From: Ornithinibacillus sp. 4-3
GTDB taxonomy: Bacteria > Bacillota > Bacilli > Bacillales > Amphibacillaceae
Assembly: GCF_040958695.1 (NCBI RefSeq)
Contig: NZ_CP162599.1
Coordinates: 1,212,001-1,276,000, forward strand
Direction: 5' to 3'
Length of the DNA stretch: 64,000 nt
Shown piece by piece: positions 53,683 to 63,154 of the stretch. The translations under genes were made by a program, and so were the position numbers. Numbering within the stretch: the stretch's first letter is position 1; every line of letters begins with the position of its first letter. The notes below the pieces were generated by a model that saw only the letters and a list, made by a program, of their open reading frames with translations, made no database searches and was not told the origin of the DNA.

Positions 53683-54804
53683 CTATTTTAATTCCTTCCA
53701 ATTATTATACCAAACAAGGATTGCTTTGCTTGGCCTTTTGTTAGCTTGCTGACATGCAGCATCATAAGTGCGAAATTGATGATCTACGAGTACTCCGTAA
53801 CCTAATTTCGCATATAACTTCATTAATTTAAGATGTGCACTCATTTCTAATGGTGAACGTTTAGTGATTTCTACTAACCAATGCTCCATCGCTTCCGTAT
53901 TTTTGGTTTGATGAAAGTATTTAGTGATAGCAAAAGCCCCTTTGAGCCATTTTTGCTCTAGTTTCTTTCTCCATCCTTTTAACCATTTGTATTCAAAGCC
54001 TGGCAAGTAATTCCCTTTACACACCCTTAAAACTTCTTCATAATCTTTAATCGTTTCCCTATGTAGTGGAGGAAGGTTTAAGAATTTCTCTTCCCATTGA
54101 AAAACATCAACTTCAACTTGTTTCGTTGTTAAGCAATAACCATTTCCATGATTAAGAATTTGAAAATGGTTGGGCCATTTAGAAAGTGCTTTTCGTGCAT
54201 GATATACCGTGTTATATAACTGTGAATATACACGTTCTTCATTAAATTTAGGCCAGAATGTAGAAGCTAGGTCAGATTTGGAAATTATTTCATCCTGGTG
54301 ATGAAGCAAGTATAAGAATAGCTCTTGAGACTTACTTGTTCTCCAAGGAATATCTTCTACCATATTATTGATATGGATAGCGAATGCACCACAAAAATGA
54401 ATATGGATGGTTTGTGATAAAGGTAATGAAGGTTCCTTTTTTGTTTCTTTATCTTTTTGGATGCGATTTACAGTTGTAATTAATTTATTAAAATGAACTG
54501 GTTTTAATATATAGTCTGTTATATTTAACTCATATGCTTGTGTAACATATTGTTCATGAGCAGTAACAAAAACAAATTCAATATTAGGATTAATCGTATA
54601 GATTTTTTCTGCTAATTCTAAGCCGTTCATTTCGGGCATCTCTATATCTAAGAAGACGATATCTATTTGTTTTAATATGTCGGTTTCTTTATCTGGATCA
54701 AAAATAGTGTATGAATTCAATAGATTAACCATTTTTGTTTGATTTAGCATAATGGTTAGAGAATCAATTGCAAGAGGTTCATCATCGATTATGATAGCAT
54801 TCAT
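53683..54804 (-). CDS. SARP-like response regulator (receiver, winged helix, BTAD)
   Basis: 373 aa from ATG 54804 after GGAGGG; an 11-codon longer frame is less likely. Receiver: IIIDDEPLAI, phospho-Asp in IVFLDIEMPEMNG, FVTAHE, YILKPV (about 1-125). Then an OmpR/SARP winged helix (about 150-225; WRTSKSQELFLYLL, STFWP, LYNTVYHARKAL) and a BTAD-like TPR region (about 230-365; FQWEEKF, YLPGFEYKWL). No kinase gene is adjacent, so the partner may be the hybrid kinase at 9.6 kb, whose neighbour has a similar receiver but no output. Confidence 0.88.
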   Translation of the reverse strand: MNAIIIDDEPLAIDSLTIMLNQTKMVNLLNSYTIFDPDKETDILKQIDIVFLDIEMPEMNGLELAEKIYTINPNIEFVFVTAHEQYVTQAYELNITDYILKPVHFNKLITTVNRIQKDKETKKEPSLPLSQTIHIHFCGAFAIHINNMVEDIPWRTSKSQELFLYLLHHQDEIISKSDLASTFWPKFNEERVYSQLYNTVYHARKALSKWPNHFQILNHGNGYCLTTKQVEVDVFQWEEKFLNLPPLHRETIKDYEEVLRVCKGNYLPGFEYKWLKGWRKKLEQKWLKGAFAITKYFHQTKNTEAMEHWLVEITKRSPLEMSAHLKLMKLYAKLGYGVLVDHQFRTYDAACQQANKRPSKAILVWYNNWKELK

Positions 54805-55137
54805 AGCTACAGCCCTCCTTTGTTTGGTAAAAAACATTTTAGTTTTCTTTCTTAACCATATATCGGATATAACTTGCTGTTATTATAGGATAAAAAAATG
54901 CACAAAAAATATACATAAATTGGAAATATTTGAAAATGGGTTAAGTCAATCAATGCTGTTTAGAAAAGTGATTGAAAAATATGTCATTTTAGCTTAGAAA
55001 TAATTTGCATATTTCTAGTATTTAGAAGTCTAATGATTCAATCTGAAATCCAGCACGTACTAATTTAGCGAAACATTAAGATATGACTATTTCATGTATA
55101 AAATCTTGACGTTTTATTAACTATTTTCTTAGGAAAC

Positions 55138-55166
55138 TTGATACAATAAACATACTACGATAAAAT
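55138..55166 (+). promoter_or_regulatory. Sigma-A promoter for mvaS
   Basis: TTGATA (55138-55143), 17-nt spacer, TAAAAT (55161-55166), leaving a leader of about 190 nt. The rest of the 54805-55137 interval holds no recognisable gene. Confidence 0.6.
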
Positions 55167-55360
55167 TAATACTTCGGAACATAATACATCTTCGTTCCAC
55201 AAAGTTGTATTTAATTGTAGTTTATATTACTATTTTAAAGGGCTTTGTATTACATGTAACATTGTAATTCATTGTCTTTATTTGTAAATATGAACGAAGC
55301 TTACATTGACCTTAAATAATAATGTTTGATTTTTTTAATACGTTTCAAAGGAGAATACCA

Positions 55361-56536
55361 TTGAAAATAGGAATTGATAAAATAGGTTTTTACACCCCAC
55401 ATCTGTATGTCGATATGAACGAATTAGCTAATGCGAGAGGTGTAGAACCAGAAAAATTCACTGTCGGAATCGGACAAAGCCAGATGGCTGTTACACCAAT
55501 TACACAGGACGCTGTATCACTAGCTGCAAATGCTGCATTACACATTATTGATGAAGAAGATAAGGAAAAAATTGACTTAGTTATTTTCGGAACAGAGTCA
55601 GGTATTGATCATTCTAAATCAGCAGCAGTTTATGTACATCATTTATTAGGGATTAATCCACAAGCTCGCTGTATCGAAGCAAAACAGGCTTGTTATGGGG
55701 CTACAGCTGCTATTCAATTAGCTAAAGGTCATATTGCATTACATCCCGAGAGCAAGGTACTTGTGTTAGGTGCTGATATTGCTCGTTACGGATTAAATAC
55801 TCCTGGAGAATCTACACAGGGTGCTGGTGCAGTTGCTCTATTAATAAGTGCAGAGCCTAGAATTTTAGCATTAGAAGAGAAAAGCGCATATTTCACAGCG
55901 GATATTATGGATTTTTGGCGTCCCATTTATTCAGATATTGCTTTTGTAGATGGAAAGTTTTCAAATGAACAATACATTTGGTTTTTCAATAAGGTATGGG
56001 AGCAATACCAAGAGAAAACAGATTTAACTTTAAATGATATTAACGCAATTTGTTATCATCTACCGTATACGAAAATGGGCTTAAAAGCATTAAGAACAAT
56101 AATAGAACAAGCGTCAGAAGAGCAGAAAGAGCAATTACTTTCGAACTATCAAATTAGTACAGCATACAATAGGAATGTTGGTAATATCTATACAGGTGCG
56201 CTATACTTAAGCTTACTTTCTTTATTAGAACAAAACAAAGATTTAAAAGATGGATCACGTATTGGTCTATACAGTTATGGCTCAGGTGCTGTTGGTGAAT
56301 TTTTTACAGGGATTTTACAGCCAAACTTTAAAGAGCATTTGAACAAAGAACAGCATACAAGCTTGTTCGCCTCTAGAAAACAAATTTCGATTGAAGCATA
56401 TGAAGAGATCTTTGAAGAAGAATTGCCTACTGATGGTTCAACAACGGAACTGGACATCACACAGGATCCAGCACCAATTTGCTTAGCAGGAATCTCTGAT
56501 AATATGCGTCAGTATGTGAATAAGTTAACAAAGTAA
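55361..56536 (+). CDS. mvaS: Hydroxymethylglutaryl-CoA synthase
   Basis: 391 aa from TTG 55361, with AAAGGAGA 7 nt upstream; the longer frame to 55322 has no site and family N-termini match MKIGIDKIGFYTPHLYVDM. The catalytic triad is readable: Glu in FGTESGID (Glu79), Cys in KQACYGATAA (Cys111), His in the HLPYTKMGLKAL region. It condenses acetyl-CoA with acetoacetyl-CoA to HMG-CoA in the mevalonate pathway. No other mevalonate gene is nearby. Next gene is pncB, separated by 65 nt. Confidence 0.93.
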   Translation: MKIGIDKIGFYTPHLYVDMNELANARGVEPEKFTVGIGQSQMAVTPITQDAVSLAANAALHIIDEEDKEKIDLVIFGTESGIDHSKSAAVYVHHLLGINPQARCIEAKQACYGATAAIQLAKGHIALHPESKVLVLGADIARYGLNTPGESTQGAGAVALLISAEPRILALEEKSAYFTADIMDFWRPIYSDIAFVDGKFSNEQYIWFFNKVWEQYQEKTDLTLNDINAICYHLPYTKMGLKALRTIIEQASEEQKEQLLSNYQISTAYNRNVGNIYTGALYLSLLSLLEQNKDLKDGSRIGLYSYGSGAVGEFFTGILQPNFKEHLNKEQHTSLFASRKQISIEAYEEIFEEELPTDGSTTELDITQDPAPICLAGISDNMRQYVNKLTK

Positions 56537-56601
56537 TACGCTTTTTATATATAGAAGGAACCTTATAGCGTATCACTAAAAAAATAATTGGAGAGCAGAA
56601 A

Positions 56602-58068
56602 ATGAGTTATTTAGATGATAGTTTGTCTCTACATACAGATTTATATCAAATTAATATGACAGAAACCTATTGGAAGGATAACATGCATGAAAAACGTGCA
56701 GTCTTTGAAATTTACTTTCGAAAACTTCCATTTGAAAATGGTTTTGCGGTATTTGCAGGGATAGAAAGAATCATTAATTACTTACAAAACTTCCAATTTT
56801 CGGAATCAGATTTAGCATATTTAAAGAATGAACTTGGGTATGAAGATGATTTTATTGATTATCTAAAAACGATACGCTTTACTGGCAATATAAAAGCTGT
56901 TTGTGAGGGAGAAATCGTTTTTGCAGATGAGCCAATTATTCAAGTAGAAGCTAATTTAGCAGAAGCGCAATTAATAGAAACAGCATTGCTAAATATTGTG
57001 AATTACCAAACATTAATTGCTACAAAAGCAGCTCGCTTTAAACATATTGTAGGAGACCAAGTTTTAATGGAATTTGGTACACGTAGAGCCCATGAAATGG
57101 ATGCGGCAATCTGGGGTACACGAGCAGCATTTATTGGTGGATTCAGTGGAACAAGTAATGTGCGCGCAGGAAAGCTCTTCGGAATCCCTGTTGTTGGAAC
57201 ACATGCACATGCAATGATTCAGGCATATCGTGATGAATATACAGCATTTAAAAAGTATGCTCAAACACATAAAGATTGTGTCTTTTTAGTGGATACATAT
57301 GATACATTGCGCTCAGGAGTTCCTAATGCAATTAAAGTTGCTCAGGAACTGGGAGATCAAATTAATTTTATCGGTATTCGTTTAGATAGTGGAGACATGG
57401 CATATTTATCAAAACAAGCTCGCAGGATGCTTGATGAAGCAGGCTTTCCAAATGCAAAAATATTTGCATCCAATGATTTAGATGAAGCAACTATTGTGAG
57501 TTTACAATCACAAGGTGCTGCTATTGATGTATGGGGAGTAGGTACGAAACTGATTACTGCATATGATCAACCAGCATTAGGAGCAGTATATAAAATCGTA
57601 GCTATCGAAAAAGAAAATGGAGAAATGGTTGATACGATTAAAATCTCTGCTAATCCAGAAAAAGTAACTACTCCAGGAATTAAAAAACTTTATCGTATCA
57701 TTAATCGAATTAATAATAAATCAGAAGGAGACTACATTACTTTAAGTGATGAGGATCCTAATCAGGAAGAACGTTTGAAAATGTTCCATCCTGTACATAC
57801 GTATATTAGTAAATTTGTAACTGATTTCGACGCAGTCGATTTGCATCATGATATTTTTAAAAATGGCGAACTTGTTTATAAGCTTCCAGAGCTTAAAGAG
57901 ATACAAGCTTATGCAAAACAACAATTAGAATTATTCTGGGATGAATATAAGCGAACAATTAAACCAGAAGTATATGCAGTTGATTTGAGTCAAAAAGCTT
58001 GGGATAATAAAATGGATAAAATTCGCGAAGTACGTGAAGAAGTTATCTTAATGGCAAAGAAAAGATAG
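56602..58068 (+). CDS. pncB: Nicotinate phosphoribosyltransferase
   Basis: 488 aa. TDLYQINMTETYWKDNMHEKRAVFEIYFRKLPF at the start, LMEFGTRRAHEMDAAIWGTRAAFIGGFSGTSNVRAGKLFGIPVVGTHAHA, VDTYDTLRSGVPNAI, RLDSGDMAYLSKQARR and ASNDLDEATI make up the type II PRTase core. It turns nicotinate and PRPP into NaMN for NAD salvage; nadF at 16.3 kb then makes NADP. TTGGAGAGC precedes ATG 56602. The terminator follows directly. Confidence 0.95.
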   Translation: MSYLDDSLSLHTDLYQINMTETYWKDNMHEKRAVFEIYFRKLPFENGFAVFAGIERIINYLQNFQFSESDLAYLKNELGYEDDFIDYLKTIRFTGNIKAVCEGEIVFADEPIIQVEANLAEAQLIETALLNIVNYQTLIATKAARFKHIVGDQVLMEFGTRRAHEMDAAIWGTRAAFIGGFSGTSNVRAGKLFGIPVVGTHAHAMIQAYRDEYTAFKKYAQTHKDCVFLVDTYDTLRSGVPNAIKVAQELGDQINFIGIRLDSGDMAYLSKQARRMLDEAGFPNAKIFASNDLDEATIVSLQSQGAAIDVWGVGTKLITAYDQPALGAVYKIVAIEKENGEMVDTIKISANPEKVTTPGIKKLYRIINRINNKSEGDYITLSDEDPNQEERLKMFHPVHTYISKFVTDFDAVDLHHDIFKNGELVYKLPELKEIQAYAKQQLELFWDEYKRTIKPEVYAVDLSQKAWDNKMDKIREVREEVILMAKKR

Positions 58069-58076
58069 TTGAATGA

Positions 58077-58114
58077 GCGGGTAAAGTTATTGGGAAATAA
58101 CTTTACCCGCTTTT
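58077..58114 (+). terminator. Terminator of pncB
   Basis: Perfect 14-nt arms GCGGGTAAAGTTAT/ATAACTTTACCCGC with 6-nt loop, then TTTTCG. Confidence 0.9.
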
Positions 58115-58178
58115 CGTTCATTTATCTATAAAGTTTGTTACTATTTAATGTAAAGTAATAAGTCTGGGAAGTGATATT

Positions 58179-58649
58179 ATTAGAAAAAGGATTATCGTAT
58201 TAGGGGTATCAGTATTAGTAATTGTAGTTCTTTATTTCATTAAAAATGCTGTAGGATCCACCACATATGCAGAGCTTTTAGAGGAACTGATAGGTGAAGA
58301 CGCAGAAATAACGGAAATAAAATTATTTACTGACCAAGAGATGCTTGGTAAAGTTTTTACTACAACAATAGAAAACGAAGATATGATAGAGGAAATTCTT
58401 CAATCTCCCTCCATGAAATTAGAAAAAACTTCCGAAGATTCACCGCTAATGTTAGAAAATACAATGTATATACACTTAAAAAGAGACAGCAATGAAATAA
58501 TAGAAGGAGATAGCGTAAGATTGAGTTTTAATGACAGGTTTCTTCAACTTGGAAATGATAGATATGAGATTGTATTTGGAGAAGAAACTGAACTGAATTT
58601 ATATAATGTGATAAGAAATGCAGACATTGAGTGGACTGCTATTGAATGA
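58179..58649 (+). CDS. Membrane-anchored paralog A, apparent ATT start
   Basis: 156 aa if read from ATT 58179: RKRIIVLGVSVLVIVVLYF (membrane anchor), then TTYAELLEELIGEDAEITEIK and MKLEKTSEDSPLMLENTMYIHLKR, RFLQLGNDRYEIVFG. It aligns along its length with paralog B at 58768. B begins GGGGTATT-ATG-AGA-AGA; here the same place reads GTGATATT-ATT-AGA-AAA, so ATG has become ATT. The next in-frame ATG is 58341, which would drop the anchor and a third of the protein. Either an AUU start or a start-lost pseudogene. No known domain. Confidence 0.65.
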   Translation: MRKRIIVLGVSVLVIVVLYFIKNAVGSTTYAELLEELIGEDAEITEIKLFTDQEMLGKVFTTTIENEDMIEEILQSPSMKLEKTSEDSPLMLENTMYIHLKRDSNEIIEGDSVRLSFNDRFLQLGNDRYEIVFGEETELNLYNVIRNADIEWTAIE

Positions 58650-58767
58650 ATAGCATGCGCTGTTTAAATCTCCATCTGTAAGCCAATCAGAATGTAACAA
58701 TGTCATTGCTTGCTCCATATTTTTTGTGAGATTTATTATTATATTAATTAAAGTGGAAAGGGGTATT

Positions 58768-59289
58768 ATGAGAAGAAAAATTATAGCAATAGGAGTAATA
58801 CTAATATTATTATTGGTGTCATATTTTTCCCATAAGTTGACTTTTACAACATATAAAGACCTTATGGAAGATTTTATAGATGAAAATGCAGAGGTCATTG
58901 AAATAAAAATAGCTAGTAGATCTGATATACAACAGAGAAGCTTTTCAACTGTTATAGAAAGTGAAGAACTGATAGAAAAAATTCTTAAAGAACCTTCCAT
59001 GCAATTGAAAAAAACAAATGAACCACTACCTATATTAGAAAATAGTCTATTTATAGAATGGAAAAGGGGAACAGGAGTAGATGGAACCGAAACAACAAAA
59101 GAGAATAGTAATTCGATCTTCTTTAATCAGAACTATCTTGATATAGGAGGTAATCATTATAAGATTTTTCCTGGATTAGAAGATATAATAAATCCATTTG
59201 ATGCTGTAAAGGTTTTGTTTAGAGGAGAAGACCCAAGAAATTTATTTGATGTTGTAAGGTATGCAGAATTGGAATGGGTTGAAAATTGA
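58768..59289 (+). CDS. Membrane-anchored paralog B, unknown function
   Basis: 173 aa from ATG 58768 with AAAGGGG upstream. N-terminal anchor (about 5-22; IIAIGVILILLLVSYF), then an extracytoplasmic alpha/beta domain: TTYKDLMEDFIDENAEVIEIKIA, STVIESEELIEKIL, SMQLKKT, ENSLFIEWKR, YLDIGGNHYKIFPG. A tandem duplicate of the gene before it. No family recognised; short anchored proteins of this kind are common in Bacillaceae accessory loci. Confidence 0.75.
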   Translation: MRRKIIAIGVILILLLVSYFSHKLTFTTYKDLMEDFIDENAEVIEIKIASRSDIQQRSFSTVIESEELIEKILKEPSMQLKKTNEPLPILENSLFIEWKRGTGVDGTETTKENSNSIFFNQNYLDIGGNHYKIFPGLEDIINPFDAVKVLFRGEDPRNLFDVVRYAELEWVEN

Positions 59290-59319
59290 TTTAAGTACAA
59301 TCCTACGTTATTTGCTAAT

Positions 59320-59361
59320 CCATAAGAAATCTCCTCTTTCTAGAGAGGAGATTTCTTATGG
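59320..59361. terminator. Bidirectional terminator
   Basis: CCATAAGAAATCTCCTCT pairs with AGAGGAGATTTCTTATGG around a tight loop, between paralog B and the convergent RraA-like gene. Confidence 0.85.
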
Positions 59362-59371
59362 ATATTCATAG

Positions 59372-60046
59372 CTACTCAATAAACTGATAGCCTTTTTCCT
59401 TCAATGTTTTATCTATCCAGCTACGATCAACAGTTCCAGCTTTGATTTCTTCAATTTGTTTTTCTTCTTTTGCTTGATAAGCATCAATCTTCGGTAATAG
59501 ACCTTCTGTTTCGGCAAGTGGGACAACAACAAGACCATCTTCATCTCCAACGACAAGATCCCCAGGATTAACAATCATACTATCAATTTCAACAGGAACA
59601 TTAATTTCACCTGGTCCATCTTTATAAGGGCCCAGATGTGTTACTCCTTTAGCATAAATAGGGTAATTTGCCTCTTTGAATGCTGCAACGTCACGGATAG
59701 ATCCGTTAATGACAATACCAGCTGCTTGTTTCTCCATTGCAATGGTCATCATAATTTCGCCAAATACGGCGTTCTTTAATTCACCACCAGCATCGACCAC
59801 AAGTACATCGCCAGGTTCAAGCATATCTAATGCTTTATGAATAATTAAATTATCTCCAGGTCGTGTTTTTACTGTTAATGCTGTACCAACTAGTTTCCCG
59901 TCTCCATGAAGAGGGCGTAATTCAGCAGTTCCACCTCGAAGTCGATCCATATTATCACTAATATGAGGAGTAACGACATGCTGATATTTTTCTAATAATG
60001 CCTTGTCTGCGCGATTACGACGATAATATATTCTTTTTTCACTCAT
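59372..60046 (-). CDS. RraA-like / HMG-CHA aldolase family protein
   Basis: 224 aa. RraA fold: PHISDNMDRLRGG, GTALTVKTRPGDNLIIHKALDMLEPGDVLVVDAGGE, GIVINGSIRDVAAF (the GxxRD metal/substrate motif), NPGDLVVGDEDGLVVVP. The Arg and Asp of the aldolase site are kept, so an oxoacid aldolase (4-carboxy-4-hydroxy-2-oxoadipate type) is as likely as an RNase-E inhibitor; Bacillaceae have no canonical RNase E. It is divergent from two amidohydrolase genes and could share a catabolic pathway with them. Confidence 0.85.
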   Translation of the reverse strand: MSEKRIYYRRNRADKALLEKYQHVVTPHISDNMDRLRGGTAELRPLHGDGKLVGTALTVKTRPGDNLIIHKALDMLEPGDVLVVDAGGELKNAVFGEIMMTIAMEKQAAGIVINGSIRDVAAFKEANYPIYAKGVTHLGPYKDGPGEINVPVEIDSMIVNPGDLVVGDEDGLVVVPLAETEGLLPKIDAYQAKEEKQIEEIKAGTVDRSWIDKTLKEKGYQFIE

Positions 60047-60327
60047 AATTATCCCTCCGTTTTTTTGAAGTCTCTATTTAATATATTCTATCATAGACAC
60101 TACCTATTGTATTAAAGATATGAACTAAAATTCTGAATATGGCGTATGTTTGATTAAGAAATGTCTATATGCTATATTAGTGTTGTTTAAAGTTGAATGA
60201 AGGATGCGTTTTCTGGGCTTTAAGAAAGTAGATAAATTAGGCATGTATTTATTCTTGTTTAGGAATATTCATGTCCAACTTTCTTATACGCTAATGAAAA
60301 CGCTTTAATTAATTTTAAGGAGGGAGT

Positions 60328-61557
60328 ATGTTGACAAAGCTGCTTATAAAAAATGCAAGATTAGATGCAGGATATGAAACTGATTCGCGTGGAGTTGTAC
60401 ATACATTAACGGAGAAGAAAGATATTTTGATTGAGGAAGGAAAAATCACTCAAATTAATGACTCCATTGAAGCTAATGATGTTGAGGTGCTGAATGCGGA
60501 CGGGAAATTACTTTTACCTTCTTTACGCGAAATGCATATTCATATTGATAAAACATATTTTGGTGGACCTTGGAAAGCACCAAAGCTTCCAACCAAGTCT
60601 AGTGTGGCTTTTAGAATTGAAGAAGAATTAGAATTACTACCAAAACAATTGCCATATGCTGAGGATAGAGCAAGGTATTTTGTAGAGCATTTGATAAAAA
60701 ATGGACATACTCATATTCGAACACATTGTAATGTTGATCCTGGTATTCAATTAAAACATATGGAAAATACGTTAAAGGTACTTGAAGATTATAAAAATGA
60801 TATTTCCTATGAAATTGTGGCATTTCCCCAGCATGGTCTTCTACGTAGTGGTGTTGAAGGTCTTATTCGTGAAGCAATGAAAATGGGAGCAACCTTAGTG
60901 GGTGGGGTAGACCCTGCAACAATTGATCGTAATATTGATCGCTCTCTTGAAACAACCTTTGACATTGCTGTAGAAGCAAATGCTGGCATTGATATTCATT
61001 TACATGATCCGGATACATTAGGAATTTTCCAAATGGAGAAAATTGTAAAACTCATAAAAGAAACAAAGCTACAAAATAAAGTAACAATTAGTCATGCGAT
61101 GTCTTTAGGACATATTAAAGCAGATAAAGTGTTATTAAAGGATACTGCACAAATGCTCGCAGAGGTGGGGATTGATATTACATCGACCATTCCTATGAAT
61201 AGTGGAACTATCCCTGTTTTAGAGTTATTAGAATATGGAGTGCCGGTTAGTGTGGGACATGATAGTTTAATGGATCACTGGAGTCCATTTGGTACAGGGG
61301 ATACGATTGAAAAGTTAAGCATATTTGCTGATCGTTTCCGTTTGGTAGATGAAAAGTCTTTAAGTAATGCTTGGAGACTAGGAAGTGGTGGAATTCGTAC
61401 ATTAAATGAAAATGGGGAACAGCAATGGCCTAAAGTAGGAGACGAAGGAAATGTATTGCTTGTTGATGCATCATGCTCTGCTGAAACGGTTGCCCGCAGA
61501 AAACCTATTACACATACTATCTATCAGGGAAGAATCATTAGTAGCTTAACAAATTAA
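60328..61557 (+). CDS. Cytosine deaminase-like amidohydrolase A
   Basis: 409 aa. Amidohydrolase TIM barrel with small beta-domain. Metal motif EMHIHIDKTYFGGPW (HxH), HIRTHCNVDPG, AFPQHGLLRSG, IDIHLHDPDT, TISHAMSLG, and SVGHDSLMDHWSPFG (Asp ligand). This arrangement fits the CodA/isocytosine-creatinine deaminase branch. The substrate is not known. AAGGAGGGAG precedes ATG 60328. First of two tandem paralogs, 18 nt apart. Confidence 0.88.
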   Translation: MLTKLLIKNARLDAGYETDSRGVVHTLTEKKDILIEEGKITQINDSIEANDVEVLNADGKLLLPSLREMHIHIDKTYFGGPWKAPKLPTKSSVAFRIEEELELLPKQLPYAEDRARYFVEHLIKNGHTHIRTHCNVDPGIQLKHMENTLKVLEDYKNDISYEIVAFPQHGLLRSGVEGLIREAMKMGATLVGGVDPATIDRNIDRSLETTFDIAVEANAGIDIHLHDPDTLGIFQMEKIVKLIKETKLQNKVTISHAMSLGHIKADKVLLKDTAQMLAEVGIDITSTIPMNSGTIPVLELLEYGVPVSVGHDSLMDHWSPFGTGDTIEKLSIFADRFRLVDEKSLSNAWRLGSGGIRTLNENGEQQWPKVGDEGNVLLVDASCSAETVARRKPITHTIYQGRIISSLTN

Positions 61558-61575
61558 GGAATGGAGGTTTTGGAT

Positions 61576-62796
61576 ATGCAATCCTACTGGTTAACAAATG
61601 TTAGATTAGAAACTGGAGCATATACAGATGCAGAAGGTTATGGACATACACAAACAGATTTATTTGATTTAAAAATTGAGAACGGAAAAATCACCGAGCA
61701 AGTAAATAGTGCTCAAGCAAATCATGACGATACGTTAGAAAAAATAGATGCGAATGGGAAGTTAGCTGTTCCGGCATTTAAAGAAATGCATAATCATTTA
61801 GATAAAACATATCTTTCATTGCCTTGGAGATCTACCAAATTAACAGATAATCTAAAAGACAAGCTACATAATGAAGCTATGGAGCTTGTAGAGATTTCTC
61901 CAACAACAAAGCAAAGAGCTTCTGCCATGATTGATTTATTGCTGTCCCACGGAGCAACTCATATTCGCACACATGTAAATATTGATGATTATATTGGATT
62001 AAAGAATTTAGAAGGCGTATTAGCTGCATTGGAGGAATATAAAGGCATTGTAACTCATGAAGTTATCGCATTTCCACAGCACGGGCTATTAACTGGAAAT
62101 GTACCAAAATTAATGCGTGAGGCAATGCGTAATGGTGCTACAATGGTTGGGGGATTAGATCCAGCAGGTATAGATGGAGCAATTGAAAAATCGCTCGATC
62201 TAGTTATGGATATTGCTGCTGAATTTGATGCAGATATTGATGTACATATCCATGACCATGGTCATGTTGGTTGGTATACGATTGATAAATGGATAGATAT
62301 GATAGAGGATGCAGGCTGGAAAGGACGTTGTGCTGTCAGTCATGGATTTTCATTAGGTGGAATTCCAGAAGCCTTACAACATGAAGCAGCTAAACGATTA
62401 AAGAGTCAAGAAGTCTCCATTATGTCTAATACTGGTCTGGCACGAGTATTACCACCATTTGATATTTTAGATAGCTATGGAGTCCCTATTCATTTTGGTT
62501 TTGATGGTTTTTATGATTCTTGGAGTTCATTAGGCTCTGGAGATTTATTGGAGAAAGTACGTAATCATTGTATAATGAACCGTAAAATTGATGAGCATAG
62601 CATTCGTAAATCACTTAAATTTATTACAAAGGGAATTACACCGTTAAATGATGAAGGGAAAAAGGTTTGGCCACAAAATGGAGATGCTGCTGACTTTGTT
62701 TTCTCTGATGCTAGTTGCTCAGCAGAATTAATTGCTCGCCTGCCAAAAGAACGTACAGTTATGGTTGCTGGTAAAGTTGTTATTGGCGAACTATAA
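61576..62796 (+). CDS. Cytosine deaminase-like amidohydrolase B
   Basis: 406 aa from ATG 61576 with GGAGG 8 nt upstream; the 5-codon longer frame starts inside that leader. Same barrel and motifs as A, with changes: EMHNHLDKTYLSLPW (HxH kept), HIRTHVNIDDY, AFPQHGLLTGN, IDVHIHDHGH, AVSHGFSLG, FGFDGFYDSWSSLG in place of SVGHDSLMDHWSPFG. The different last loop suggests a different substrate from A. Co-transcribed with A; probably acts in the same catabolic route for a nitrogen heterocycle. Confidence 0.88.
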   Translation: MQSYWLTNVRLETGAYTDAEGYGHTQTDLFDLKIENGKITEQVNSAQANHDDTLEKIDANGKLAVPAFKEMHNHLDKTYLSLPWRSTKLTDNLKDKLHNEAMELVEISPTTKQRASAMIDLLLSHGATHIRTHVNIDDYIGLKNLEGVLAALEEYKGIVTHEVIAFPQHGLLTGNVPKLMREAMRNGATMVGGLDPAGIDGAIEKSLDLVMDIAAEFDADIDVHIHDHGHVGWYTIDKWIDMIEDAGWKGRCAVSHGFSLGGIPEALQHEAAKRLKSQEVSIMSNTGLARVLPPFDILDSYGVPIHFGFDGFYDSWSSLGSGDLLEKVRNHCIMNRKIDEHSIRKSLKFITKGITPLNDEGKKVWPQNGDAADFVFSDASCSAELIARLPKERTVMVAGKVVIGEL

Positions 62797-62890
62797 GCCT
62801 ATTTGTTCATAGTCATTACAAATAAACTATACGCGTCTCTTTCTCACTCATAAGATGCTATATGCATGTATGAGTGAGGAGGGGTGTTCT

Positions 62891-63154
62891 TTGTCTAGAG
62901 ATCATTATTATAATTTATGTCAAAAACATGTAGGACGTTGTGTTGAAATTAGAACAAATGATGGAAGGGTTCATAGAGGTCGAATACGTAGTGTGGATCG
63001 ACGGTATGTTTATATGGAACCACTAGGAGCTAGAGGTCGTGGATTAGGAGGCTTAGGATACGGCTATTATGGTGGCTATGGTCGTGGTGCTGGCTTTAGT
63101 ATTGCACTAGGATTTATCACAGGTCTTGTTTTATTTCCACTTTTATTTTGGTAA
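62891..63154 (+). CDS. Small protein with Sm-like N-terminal part and Gly/Tyr-rich hydrophobic tail
   Basis: 87 aa from TTG 62891 with GAGGAGGGG upstream; the longer frame from 62855 includes that site. The N-terminal CVEIRTNDGRVHRGRIRSVDRRYVYMEPL has the Sm1-Sm2 beta pattern (G...G.....D). Then comes a Gly/Tyr/Arg-rich linker (GLGYGYYGGYGRGAG) and a C-terminal membrane helix (ALGFITGLVLFPLLFW). Similar short proteins occur in spore formers. RNA binding is not shown. Confidence 0.75.
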   Translation: MSRDHYYNLCQKHVGRCVEIRTNDGRVHRGRIRSVDRRYVYMEPLGARGRGLGGLGYGYYGGYGRGAGFSIALGFITGLVLFPLLFW

